A stretch of 64,000 nt of DNA from positions 744,001 to 808,000 of the forward strand of contig NC_089246.1 of the NCBI RefSeq assembly GCF_000512585.2, in the 5' to 3' direction. The stretch is from Kwoniella bestiolae CBS 10118. Lineage: Eukaryota; Basidiomycota; Tremellomycetes; Tremellales; Cryptococcaceae. Below are positions 32,961-44,907 of this stretch, in pieces (positions within the stretch are counted from its first letter, which is position 1; each line of letters begins with the position of its first letter). The notes below the pieces were generated by a model. That model was not told the origin of the DNA. It saw only the letters and a list, made by a program, of their open reading frames with translations, and made no database searches. A program made the translations under genes and the position numbers.

Positions 32961-34569
32961 TTATCCGGGTCCCTCACCACCCACGAATCCAGCAAACCAC
33001 CTTGCAACCCCCTCAACCCTCCTGATCCCAATCTCGCTTCTACCCAATCTCAAATCGGGTCTCAACATCTTATCTTCAAGTAACATCCTCCCTCTCGCTC
33101 TTTCCTCACCTACATTCATAGATGCACCTACCCTATTGGGCGGTTGATAGATATAGTCGTTCCGTGAGGATGATTCATATCGAGGTAAAGTCCTGTATAG
33201 AATTGTGATCTTTGGTGAATGGTGAGGTGAGATTGAAATATGTGAGGGTTCCTTGGATGTTGAGGATTTATGTTCGACATCTACGCATATATTGTAATTA
33301 GGTTATGAACACTCGATGGTCGTGGGAGTTCATTCCACACCTTTACAGGAAGAAAGCATCACTAAAGAGATAGACTCACTCTCCAGCAACACCACATCCC
33401 CCCTCCTAATCCTCTCTCCAAATTGCACCGCACAATCATCCCACAACCGCACTATACTCGTCAGCGCCCCCTCCCCAGGGCCAGGCTGAGCAGTAATCGT
33501 CCATTTCCCAATACTCAAAATCCCCGCCTCCTCCCGATCTATCATTCTTCTGGTGGTCCCCACCGGGGCTTTACGCTGTCTCTGCACCAGCGGTTCAGTA
33601 GCCAGTACACAAACGATCACCGAACACAGCTGTTTTCCCCTTGACGTAGATGTCAGAAGGGTGGATAGTGTAGATAGCTTGTGTAAGGGGATTGACCATC
33701 TGGGTAAGTTTGAGACAGAGGTATTACCGGGGTTGGTGAGGAGTTGACTCTGACTTGGGAATGAGGTTGTTGTGGTTGATAGTGAATCGAGGGATTCTTC
33801 CTGGGATTCTCTGGTTGAATCATGAGTTGGAGGAGCGGAGGGGTATATCTGAGGAAGAATTTGGAGTAGAGAGACTAAGGCGCACAGCGTGGTGTCAGGC
33901 CAGCAGGTGTAAGAGTTGCAAGTGAAATTCAGAAGAGATTGTTGTGTTCATGTTCATGGAGGACTTACTTGACTGTCTGGTAACTCGCTTAGATCGTCTT
34001 CTACCCTTTTCCACCTCGAAATCCTTGACAATAACCCTTTCTTCCTCCTTTTCTACTCCCTGTTGGATGATAGGTTCATCCTCATCCTCTGTCTCACCGA
34101 CATCTTTCGGCACTCCTTCGTCTGAGATTACAACATTCCCTTGATCCTGCTGATCACCATCATCTTCATCCCTTGCTTGCCTCTTACCCAGTATCGTACT
34201 CCTCTCCAAGCTCTCTAAACCACCTTGACTGAACTCTATCCACGTTGTCGACTTTCTATCGAGTCGACGTCGGAGTGATAGCGATTGTGATGGGTCTTGT
34301 GAGTGATCTATAGATGCCGTACTCAGTTTTTGAAATTTCAACTTCAATTTTGGGTCGTCATCTGAGAATGGTATTGGTGCCAGGATAGGAGGTGGGAGAA
34401 ACACTTGGTAGCATGTCATATTGTCGGCATCTTGATCACAATCTCCCTTGAGCTTGTATCGCGTGGAGATGGTAGTATGAGCTTGAATGATTGTACAAGC
34501 GAGTGAAGTAACTATGTTAAGAGTAGTCACCCAGCAAGAGCACAAGCACAACATGGTGTTGATGTCCAT
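32961..34569 (-). CDS. Protein with a possible OB-fold-like segment, unknown function
   Basis: Best model: exons 34569-33969, 33808-33380 and 33280-32961, giving 449 residues. Exon 1 is hydrophilic and acidic after a hydrophobic beginning; it has DDDPKLKLKFQKLS and a Lys/Arg-rich end EVEKGRRRSKRVTRQS. Exon 2 holds a beta-rich segment, GKWTITAQPGPGEGALTSIV, then RLWDDCAVQFGERIRRGDVV, whose rhythm recalls OB-fold nucleic-acid-binding domains. Exon 3 ends RRVEGVARWFAGFVGGEGPG. The first intron is uncertain: GTAAGT at 33968 joined to the nearest acceptors breaks the frame, and only the acceptor at 33809 keeps it. The start may instead be the later ATG at MTCYQVFLPPP. A DNA- or RNA-linked role is inference only. 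Confidence 0.5.
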
Positions 34570-34841
34570 CTGGTTCCGTATTTCCGTCGGAATCTACTGG
34601 TACTGTGGGTCATTGCGACCTGGCTCAATCGCTCAATCCCAATTCTGGTTCGTGGTTTACATGACATCGATTTCATAACATGAAAGTGATCATCCAGACT
34701 ACCTAAGGTAGAATGGAATCAAAATACAAAGAATAAGAAACCATTCATCATCATCAATAAATCACCATCATCAATTCATTCTCCATTCATCCAAGCCAAA
34801 CCAAAACAGTAATCCTTCAAAGGAGGTTTTGTTGATGTGAT

Positions 34842-37163
34842 CTAGTGACCACCACCCATACCACCCTTCAAGTTGTCGTATTCTGTAGAAAGACAAGGTC
34901 AGTCGAAAGCTTTGATGAGTGATAGACAAACTTACTACTGTGAGGGTATCTGAGCTCGTTCTCTCTCTTTTCCAATTGACCAAGATTGTTGTGGACGACC
35001 TTGACAAGGTTGTCAGAGCTTTGAAGAGATTTGTCGCCAGAGAGTTCCCAGAACATAGCGCCACCGAGGTTTTGCTTCTTGATGTATTCAGCTTTCTCCT
35101 TGGCGATTTCGGGAGTGTCGAAGCTGATCAATTCTCGCTTGTGGCTAAAAGATCAAGTCAGCCATGCTTGCCCACGAGATGATACGGGGCACACTCACTT
35201 ATCATAACTGAAGGACGCTCCAATATGAGTATCGTTGTGTACCTTGGCGCCGGCAAGGGGAAGGTCTCTGTAGACTCTTGTGGAAGAACCTTTAACGAAG
35301 CATACCATCGTCAGTATTAAACCTTCCGAAGACCATTGGAGAGGAACGCACTCACCATGGAACGGCTTGCCGATACCCTCGGTGTTCTCGGAGGTTCTAC
35401 CGTAGAGAGGGATACCTAAAGGATTAGCGTTATTAGCGGTGCAACCTAAGCTTTGTGATGCCACTGACCGATGACCAGTTTTTGAGGAGCGACACCATGG
35501 ACCTCGTATGCCTTGACCGCTTTCTCAACAGAAAGATCTTGAGCGTTGGTGCCCTTAAGATTGGCTTGGTGGTCCGCGACTTTGCTCCAAGAGCCAGCGA
35601 ACTGAAGGAAAAGTCAGAATCGGTTAAGGTCGAGCACCAAGGGGAGTATCGCTCACATCGTAGGCCTGCAAGATCAGCGTCAACAGATGCGATAACATTG
35701 TAAACAAGAAGAGTCTGCAACTCACCATCAAGTTCCAGAAGTCCAGGTTCTAAAGATGAAGAGAGTTAGCTCGATGCTACCACGGGTCATGAGATTGGCT
35801 TACTTGATTCATGTCTTTGATATCCAAGTGCTTGATGTTATCGTCACCACAGGGGGCGGCAACGGAGAGGAGGTATTGATTTCTTGGTTGTTGGTTCTTT
35901 TGAGCGAGAGCGTTGAGGTCGGATCGAAGTTCTTTGATGAGTCGAGCGTAATAACCACCTTGTTGTGTGTTCTTGGGGGATTCGAAGTCGACCTATACAA
36001 AGATGAGCGAGTCAGCCAGGGTCGTAGATCAGTCCGGAAATGGATCGGTGAGTGAGTAGGACAGAACTCTTACGTCGATTCTGAGAAGGGGCACCGAATA
36101 TCAGCAGCGATCGCGTGAGTTAGGGGGATCGACTAACCCATCAAGACCACAATCTTCAACGATCTTGACTGCACTTTGGACGAAAGTGTTTCTCCAGTGG
36201 ATGTATTCGATATTCTCGAAAGCCTGTTGAGTTAACATAAGTTAAGGAAGCTCAGGAAAGCAAGCCAATCAGCCTACCGAGGAGTATTTAGAGCCTCCAA
36301 TAGAAAGCATGACCTTGAGGTTTCTATCACAAGAAGTCAGATCATATCACTTTGGTGCTGTGACCTACGGTGACTCACCTGTTGTGCTTCTTCATGAGGT
36401 AGAAGGCACCTAAACAGCCGTAGAGGTTCTTGCCGCCTTCGGTAGGGTCGACAGGAGCGACTTCACCTTGGGCAGCTTGGGCAGCGCCGGCGGGTCGGAA
36501 GTGTCTCTGCGTAGATGTGGTAAGCATGCGTCATTGATGGGTAAGAATGAGGTGAACATGAGAAGATGTGAGTAAATGAATTATGAGGAGGGTGACGAGT
36601 AAGATTGAACGGCGCAACCCACCTCGGTATCGGTATGAGGGTCGCTCAAGGCGACTTCACCAGTCTGCTTGTTGATCTTGGCGAACGCATAGTTGAGGTG
36701 GGTAAGCTCGTTAACGGGGACCATGGAAGGAGGGAAGTGGTTGGCACCCCTGTGGGAGGGATAACGTCAGCTGATACGATCAACTGTCGTGAAGGGGGGA
36801 TGAGGCAGGGTGTGGAGAAGAGAAGAGGGAATAATGAGGGAAGGTGAGATGGATGATGAGGGAGGAGAATATCAGTAAGACTAACCAGTTGGTCTGAGTT
36901 GAGGTTGTCAGTAATAGTAAGTAACGATAACGTCAGCTCAACTCAGCACCTGTACTTCCAGAGGGTAACAGAGGGAGGGCGAAGAACAGAGGATGGGGAT
37001 AGTGTAGGAGTACGGTAGTGGACATTGAGAAGAGAAGAGGTGAACTCGGACTCACAAAGTACCCGACCATTCGCTTACCATGGTTCACAATAGGAGGTGA
37101 GGGTGGTCTGACCTCGCCTTGGATGGAGGAGATGATACCACCGACGATAGGTAATTGGTCCAT
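34842..37163 (-). CDS. GH18 chitinase 1, no signal peptide
   Basis: Fifteen exons, 421 residues: 37163-37056, 36893-36886, 36749-36623, 36506-36379, 36323-36278, 36223-36138, 36080-36074, 35992-35804, 35749-35726, 35665-35657, 35601-35469, 35415-35356, 35289-35199, 35144-34936 and 34882-34842. Three exons are tiny (8, 7 and 9 bases). The GH18 barrel is clear: VGYFTNWGANHFPPSMV, LTHLNYAFAKI, NLKVMLSIGGSKYSS, catalytic DxxDxDxE as GLDGIDVDFESPKN, NLDFWNLMAYDFAGSW, IPLYGRTSENTEG and FDTPEIAKEKAEYIKKQN. The predicted N terminus (MDQLPIVGGIISSIQGEVRP) has no signal peptide, so the enzyme may be intracellular or exported by another route. It hydrolyses beta-1,4-linked GlcNAc polymers. Exon sizes largely match chitinase 2 at 53820, so the two are recent paralogues. 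Confidence 0.88.
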
Positions 37164-37916
37164 GATATATAAGAGTTAGAGAGAAGGTATAAGTTATACG
37201 AAAGAAGAAGAGTTTTGATATTTATTATATTGTATGTTATATTATAAATATCAAAAGTTGGGATGAAGAAAGAAAGAGAAATGAAAGATGGATGAAATTG
37301 AGAAAAGAGGGGTTTATATACCTTTTCATATCCCCATTTACAAGTAGAGTGGGGATGGGATGGGGTGAGTTGATCGGATCCGACGTGACTTGATAGTATG
37401 TCAAGTCAAGTGATTGGAGTTGACATCATCTCTCATCTTACGACACAGTCAAGGTGAATAGGATGAACGCACAGACCACTGAAAGAAGGTGGAATAGATA
37501 TAATCGTTCGACGCACAGACATCCTTTGGGGGTCATCGCCACACGTTTAATCAGATCTCATTGGTCAGATTCAGTCATCAATCTCTTGCTCTGTTGATGT
37601 ATCTCGTGATGCAAGTGAGCAGATCAGTACAAAACCCTGAGTGCATCTTAGTAGTTGAATCTGTAAATGACCTGCATGAAAATGTAATATATCCCGCACA
37701 GCAGTACCCTATAAGAGAAAATATCAACAAAGAAAGAATGTAGTGCGCTACAGAAATGTCTACTACCTAGATAAGAGTGAAGCATTTCTACTAAACGGAT
37801 TATAGGAATCACTCAACTCTCTTCTTCCTCTTCCCACTACTCACAGAAGAATGATCTACAGTTCTTCCTTCCTCTCCCTTGCCAATCATCCTGAAAATGA
37901 AAATGCGATACCAGTC
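37164..37916. other. Intergenic between LPMO and chitinase 1
   Basis: 753 bases; chitinase 1 promoter region with A/T-rich TATTATATTGTATGTTATAT near 37225. No gene seen. Confidence 0.5.
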
Positions 37917-39300
37917 TTATATGTTATGAGTAGCCTTCATCGCAGCTACTCGACCGGTACCTCTCTTCCTCTGACGATTGAGATGTTCAGCCTTCAACGC
38001 AGCCACACGACCCGTCGCATCTCCTCCTGCAGGTCTTCGGATCAATCTCTGATGTCTCCTTTCGACCGAGTCAGATCTTCGTCGTCGTCGTTTACAAGTT
38101 GAAGGCGAGGTGGTAGCTGGTTGAGCGGCATTGTTGTTATTGCCAACAGCAGATAGGGAAGTGGAACTTGGGCTGAGGGAAAGTGAATATTCGGTAGTGG
38201 TAGCGGTAGTCGAAGCTGATTGACCATTTCCATTTCCAATTTCAACACCGACGGAAGCTGAGATGGCTACTCCCTGAGTTGAAGATGTTGTCGAAGCGGA
38301 AGCGGCAGCTGATGCCACAGCTGAACTAGAGCCGGAAGAAGGGGAGTTTTCAGTCGCACCTGGACCAACACAGTTGGATCCGGTAAATCCAGCAGGAGTA
38401 GTAGGTTTTGACGAAGCGTAACTTCCACCGTAATGTACGTTCTTCCCTGGGTTGGGGAAGACGACATCCACATTTTCGATAGTAGCGCATTCGTTGACGT
38501 TGGCATTGGCGACAAAGGGAGTAGGGAAATCGTTCGAGTTGAGACCTGATCCTCCGTTGGTGATTGTCACAGAAGCGCAGTTGTGGTACATCTCCCGGTT
38601 ACCTTGTCTGTTGAACCATCCCCATGCGAACAGAGCTTCTCCGGAGGGCGCTTCCGATGGGATCGTGATGGTAGAGGTCATTCCATCTACCAAACATCCA
38701 CCGACTACAGAATAAATGACATTCCAAGTGGATCCTTGATCGTATGACATGGATATTTGACATGACCCTCCGCCGTGGGTTGCTGTTCCTGCGATGGTGT
38801 AGTTCATTGATGATCCTGCTGCGAGGGTTGCGACAGAGCCCATATCGGAGGAGGGGTTGTTGATGTATCCCTATGGTGTACAATGTATCAGTGCTGCTGT
38901 GATACGAAGGAATGGTGTAAAGGAAGGACAAAAACACATTGTCAAGGGATGAAACGTCAACAGTGATGTAGATCAACCACCAAAGGTACCCCTTCCTCCT
39001 TCTCACCTCATGTAATTTGCGAGTAAGCAAACATCAACTCACCTTGCATGGGTATGTCCCACTAGCGACCAACGGACTGGTCATAGAGTAATCTGATGGA
39101 GGGACCTTCACACGTCAGCTCAACTTGCTCAAATGACGACTTGTTATGAGAGAGAAAATATGCTCACCTTTAATGGCTTCCGGAGTAGCAGGATTCAGAG
39201 GAGAATGAAGAGGGTATGGCCATGCCAATTGGCAATGTGCGAAAGCCACACTGGCGAGGAGTAACGAGCTCAGTATCGCTGATCTGGTTGAGGTCGACAT
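37917..39300 (-). CDS. AA11-like lytic polysaccharide monooxygenase
   Basis: Exons 39300-39168, 39092-39043 and 38870-37917 encode 378 residues. A signal peptide (MSTSTRSAILSSLLLASVAF then Ala) should be cleaved just before HCQLAWPYPL, leaving the N-terminal histidine needed for the copper brace. AA11 hallmarks follow: SPLVASGTYPCKGY, TATHGGGSCQISMSYDQG (second copper histidine), WNVIYSVVGGC, FAWGWFNRQGNREMYHNCA (axial Tyr) and FPNPGKNVHYGG near the end of the domain. The rest is a Ser/Thr-rich low-complexity linker and a basic tail with two copies of TGRVAA(L/M)KA. Members oxidise chitin chains. Neighbouring chitinase genes fit a joint role in chitin breakdown or wall remodelling. The subfamily is from motif memory; a related uncharacterised family is possible. 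Confidence 0.8.
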
Positions 39301-40742
39301 TGTATCTATATCCTTTTCTTGGCTCGAAGATGTGTCCTAAGACAAGAAGTTGTTTGTTAATTACTAAATATCTTCTTCTTCTTCGAAAGGCTCAGCCTTG
39401 TTGTAGTTGTTGACAAATCAATTGTACGACGGTGATATAGAAAAGAATGTGAACGCTCTGTTGGACGAGTCGAGTACGATCTAAAGGAAGTCGAGCAAGA
39501 TAGTTGAATGATGACGATACGATCAAGGAAAGAGGAAAGGAGGAAAACCATGGTCTTAGCTATGGTCTGTGCTTTGATGAACATGACATAGTATCGAGGA
39601 AACCAACTCACTATTGATGCACTGCACCTATATAGTCGAACGAACGAAGAGCGTAAGTTGAAAGAGGTCGACGAGGGGTGGTCGAAAAGTCGAAAAGAAT
39701 GCGAGGTATTTATAGGTGTTCTAGAAGTGAGACTAGAATGAAAAAAGAAAGAAAGAAAAACGAGAGGAAAGTTAAATCATGTTGATGGAGTTAACAAAAG
39801 GAGGACGCAGACGCAGCATCACTGATAAAATGCAGATCTGTGCGTGATGTGAAGTGTGTGATGTTGTCAAGGTTACATGGTTCTCGTTGTTGTTATTTTG
39901 GATAATACGCCTCTGTGCTCGTTGTAAAGGAATGTGCCTGGAACAATAAAGCCTCTTCTTCGTTCTGTCTTTACGTTCCAGCTCGTGAACCCCTGAATAC
40001 CAAATATATTACTCCAAAAGCCAAAAATAACGCGCGTCACGTCCAACGACTGGAGGACACCTCCCTCCCTCCCTGTTGCAGCTGCTTCGTTGTTGACTGG
40101 AGACTGCATCTGGAAAATGGTATTGGTTTGCTTCTAGATATTCGATGCATCTGGAAGATGGACCACATCTAGAAGATCCATCATGATGATCTTGCAGATC
40201 TGGGGTGACAATTAACGATCAATCAATCGGGCGGATACAAACTCAACTCTGAAACGGCAGCTTCTCCATGCAGCGACAGATGAGAGTGGACATAGACACT
40301 TCGTATGAATGGCAGAGGAAGGGGTCCCACCCTCGGACCAAACTGTAAAGTTTGCTTACTCATGTATGTGATGAATCGGCATCGTGCATTGGATTCGTGT
40401 AGGATCGTTCCGCTGTACATCCACCTGGCAGTGAGCATTGTTGTACCTTCCAGATCTTGCGGATTCTCTGCTTTATGAGGTCGGCGCTGTTCAGCTGTCC
40501 TCTTGCCGCAGACGAAGACGAGTACAGTATTACTATTGATATAGATTCTATTACGTTACATAATCATCCTTACTCATTCTTCTACCGGACATACACCCCA
40601 TCTCCGCTGTAAACATCACTCACGTGAAAGCAAAGCTCGAGAAAGTGATGAAAGCATACTCAGGCGATTTGTTATTGTAGAACTAAGGTAGAACTAGAGT
40701 AGACCGAAGTGATAGAAAGCAACAGAGGAATAAAGGGTCATA
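39301..40742. other. Divergent intergenic region, 1.44 kb
   Basis: Lies between the LPMO (minus) and the Spp1-like gene (plus). Long for this window. It holds a near-repeat of TGCATCTGGAARATGG (around 40107 and 40146), and no exon I can support. The LPMO leader may contain an intron. Confidence 0.45.
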
Positions 40743-43700
40743 ATGGCTCGTCATCTTCCCATCCCAGCGAACGACTCGGAACAGGAGCGTGAATCCTCAG
40801 CCGACCCATTAGACCTGATCTCCCCACCTCGCCCGGAACCTATCCCTCTCCCTCCTACCTCATCCTCTAGACCGAAATCCACCTCAGGCTCCAGCTCCAG
40901 GTCCAGGTCGAAACGAAATAGTACAGTTCCTTCTCGGTCCAGCTCCAGATCCGCTTCTCCTACGAAAGGGTCGACAGAAATAAGTAGAGGTCGAGGTCGA
41001 GGCGGGGCCAAGACAAGAGGTTCAGGGTCGACTTCAAGATCACCTGAGAAGAAGGTTGTTAATAGGATTATACATCGGTCTGAACCTGTATCTAACTCTG
41101 ATACCGATGGTGAGGAAGAGGGTGGAGAGCTAGAAGAGGAGGAGGGATTGATGACTAGCGCGCAGCGGAAGGTAAAGAGACGGAGGATACATAGTGAGAG
41201 CGAGGATGGTGGTGATCGACCTTCTGCGACCGTATCACCGAGGATCCAAGCAGAAGAAACGCAGGAAGAGGAGAATGGAGGAGATACAGAAGCGCCCAGT
41301 GAGATACTGCCTGGCTTAGAAGGTGGTATACGAATGGACGGAATAGAGGAAGTCGAGATTGAATCCATGGAAGATCCAATGAAGCAGGACAATAACACAG
41401 CTCAAGAGGATACTCTGGCGGACCCATCTGGACAAGTAGAAGACGGAATGCAGGCGATACCAGACGAACAGGGGGGTATAGAAATTGAAGAAAACCAAGG
41501 AAAAGAAGAAAGTGATATACAGCAATTAATGCGGACACATGACCAGCCGAATGATGCGGAAGCGATACAGACCGACACGGACATTCAAGAAGACCATCTC
41601 CCAATTCAAGAGGATGCAGCTGAGCAAGAGTCCATCGAGCTGGGCCATCTCATCTCTTCACCTGCAGCTCACACTAATATACTACCATCAGCTACTATTG
41701 GTCCCATTTCAGCTGCCGACTCTTCTACGGAGACTACATCATTAGCAGAACAATCAGGAGAATATGCATTGGAACCTAAAGATGTGGTGACAGAGCAGAG
41801 AAGAATGGATGAAGAAGACCAAGATGTTACAATGATCGATGCGGCGCAGGAGATCGAACTTCCCTCGACATCAACGGAAGACGCTGGTAACGCAGCTAAG
41901 GATCAACCGGATGCCGATATATCGATCCATCAACCTGTATCATTTCAAGCTGACTGCTTTCCCACCGAAGTAGAAACTGCTGCTGAGGAAGAAGTCGTGA
42001 AAGGTAACAAGGAGGGGATCGAGCCGCTGAGAGAGGTCGAACTGCCAGGACCGGTGAGTAACAGTGAGGAAGTACTAGGGGAAAAGGTTAAGCCGTTGGT
42101 GCCCGTTCAAAGTATGGAGGAGCCAAAGCAGCAGATGAGGGAGGTGGTGCAGAATGAGACCGTTGAGCAGATGGAGATGGAACCAACCAATGATCATGAA
42201 GAATCTGGGCCAGATAAGCAGAAGGAGCAAGAAGTTGTAAAAGAAAGTACCGAAAACATCGACGAACAGCTTCAAGATGAGAAGATGGACGTGGATGAGA
42301 CATCCCCATCTAAAGTCGGAAACACTGCCTCAACTCACAGGGTTGACAAAGAAGAAAGGGACGAGGGAGAGATGAAGATTGATCCGACAGCTCAATCACA
42401 AGCGAAAGAAGCAGAAGGAGAAGTGGAGTTGGATCCAATGCCCCACACTGAAGAGGTACAAGCGGAAAGAGAGGGAGAAGGTGAAATGGAAATTGAATCG
42501 AATAATCTTGAAGAAGCATCAGATACGCCTGCACCCTCGTCACCTGCAAAATCCATTGCAGCTTCACAAGCGTCTACAAGTACGACCAAACCCGCCAAGA
42601 AGCCTTCAGCAGCGAACAACAAGAAGAAGCTGGCTAGCACTGCTTCGAAGAAGAGTTCTACTCCATTATCAACTGGCAGTGCGAGCGGGTCGGCGAAGAA
42701 GGGAGCTGGTGCTGCGAAGGGGAAAGGAAAGACGAAGGTATATCCGACTCAGCTTGATGTTGCAGAGCTTTGATAGAATGGTAGCTGATCTATGCCAAAT
42801 TTGATAGGTCGAAGAACTGAAAGGTACTTCAAGCTCGAAACCCAAATCCAAATCTGGTATTGCTGCTTCATCCGTAGGTCCTTTCACTTCATGAAGTCGA
42901 TTGGGAACTAAAAGCTAACCTGACTGGAACAAAGGAACCCCCTCTCACACCCACTACACCCACCCGCCCATCCTCCCTTTCTGCCAACTCCCCTAGTCTT
43001 AATCCGTATCAGTCTCCCGACAAGAACGCGATCTACTGTGTATGTCGTAAACCCTACAGTGAGGAGGAAGATGAGGTCATGATGGTTGGTTGCGAGAGTT
43101 GCGATAATTGGTTTCATCCCGGTTGTGTGGGGTTGACGGAGGATATGGTGGAAGCGCTGGATGTTTATATCTGTAAGAGTTGTGAGAGGAGTGAGTGCAT
43201 CTACGTCTTTTGACATGTCATCCTCGTGGAACGTAACCCTCTTCATCCTTTTGTTCTTCTCCCTCCGTCAATTCGTCTTTCAACGTCTGACAATCCCCTT
43301 GTCCCTCCTCGCTTTGATATCATCTGATCGATACGCTTGTACTGCAGGTACACACCAACGAACGATATACAAGCAGTTATGTAAACGAGAGGGATGTTCG
43401 AAATCCCTCGCTGGATCATCATCAAAGTGAGTCATCGTTCCACACCATCTCACTCGCTCCAACAGTAGGAAACTTCATACTCACGCTTATTCATTCACAC
43501 CCGTTATCTCGACAGGTTCTGCTCTTCTTCATGCGCATTCCAATATTCCCAATCCATCCTTTCGTCCATGTCCAACAAGAACACCCTCAAACAACTCGCC
43601 AAGACTTTTATTGGATACCCTCAACCCAGATTAGGTATCAGTACGATTACTCATAATCCTGAGAGTACCATTATTTCGTCCGGGTCGAAGTCGGATCGAT

Positions 43701-44488
43701 TAGTAGAATTGGAGAAACAGCTTGCAAATGTTAATCGATCGATAGAACTGGTCAACAAACGACAAAGGATATTAGACCAGGTGATTGTGAGAGCTGAGAA
43801 TGCGATGTTGGCTCCTAATGGGAATGAAGTAGAGGAAGAGGAGGAAGTGGTACATAGTAAGAAAGGGAAGAAGAAGAAGGGTGCGATGAATGGGGGTGGG
43901 AAGGATGATAAGCCGTGCGGATGGGATAGAGTGTTGATTGCTGATGATGAGGAGGTTGTGCGGTATGAGTTGAATTTGGTGGAAGATGAGCCAAAGGTTG
44001 AAAATGGGGTCAATGAAGAGAATGGGAACGCAGAGGATCAACGGCAGGAAGGGCTTTGTATGAGGGGTAAGAGGAGATGCGATAGGCATCAAGGGTGAGC
44101 ATTTCACTTCAAACTATCCGCCATACCCCTGTCTTGAAGTTGAGCTAACAACGCTTGATGTAGCTGGCAAAGAACGATTGCTGCTCAGTTGGAGATTGAA
44201 TTGTCGGGATTGGTAGGTCCTCGTCTGCACCGATCTCTTTTGTGCTTGCTCCGCTCAAGGCTGTTGTATGCTGATCACAAATTTCGATCATAGGAGCGCT
44301 GCCAAAAGAACCTGACGGAATATATCGATGGCTTGAAATCTACCAGCAAAATCAGGTTTTTCACTGATGAGATCAGGTTGGTAGATACATAATTCTTCTC
44401 TAATACGAAAAGGTATGATCGCTGATACGTTATGATGGATGGTAGAAATGGGTTTCTTGAACGTAAAGGACTGGTGCAGCAGACTTAA
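40743..44488 (+). CDS. SPP1: Spp1/Cfp1-like PHD-finger protein of the Set1 (COMPASS) complex
   Basis: Eight exons (40743-42737, 42808-42873, 42935-43190, 43348-43426, 43516-44094, 44164-44212, 44294-44376, 44446-44488) encode 1049 residues. The first exon alone gives 665 residues of Glu/Ser/Pro-rich sequence without clear folds, ending in a Lys/Ala/Ser-rich stretch. A C4HC3 PHD finger follows: IYCVCRKPYSEEEDEV, GCESCDNWFHPGCVGL, VYICKSCE. Next comes a second zinc-like motif, LCKREGCSKSL with FCSSSCAFQYSQSIL, typical of Spp1/CXXC1. After a coiled coil (LVELEKQLANVNRSIELVNK) the tail has CMRGKRRCDRHQGWQRTIA. Family members read H3K4me3 and support methylation by Set1. The very long acidic N terminus is unusual. 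The last junction (GTTGGT donor at 44377) is less certain. Confidence 0.72.
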
Positions 44489-44907
44489 ACCGATATATAC
44501 GATGTGACTGTATGGAATCTTGCATTAACTGTTGTATCTCGCACCTTGCATCTTGTAAATTGTATGTTGATAACAATGTTATATGCATGGAATGATGCAT
44601 GTGTATAGTATGTCACTTCCAACTCGGCCGATTCCATGCTTGCTATGAGGAATGTGGGGTAACGTACCGTAGTCGGGAAGTGTGAGTGATATGACGTCAA
44701 AAATGATCATGAGGTTACTACGAGTAGTCCGCTAAAATCAACCATTACGAGTATAACATCATAACATGAAACAAGGGAAGGGTGAAAAACTACGACTACA
44801 TCACCCAAGATCAACTATATACTCGCGCTTGGAAGTTCATTTCTCTTCCCCTCCCTGATATTCTCGACTATAGGACATAGGATAAGAGAAGTACAGCACA
44901 TCACACA
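44489..44907. other. Intergenic region upstream of the DUF3429 gene
   Basis: 419 bases; TATATACTCG near 44816 may be core promoter. Nothing else recognised. Confidence 0.45.

Noticed and set aside
34487..36055. Plus-strand frames over the OB-fold-like gene and chitinase 1
   Set aside because: They are shadows of the minus-strand exons, whose GH18 motifs are unmistakable.
40751..41398. Long minus-strand frame opposite the Spp1-like first exon
   Set aside because: Mirror of the Glu/Ser-rich coding strand; low-complexity antisense frames stay open without coding.
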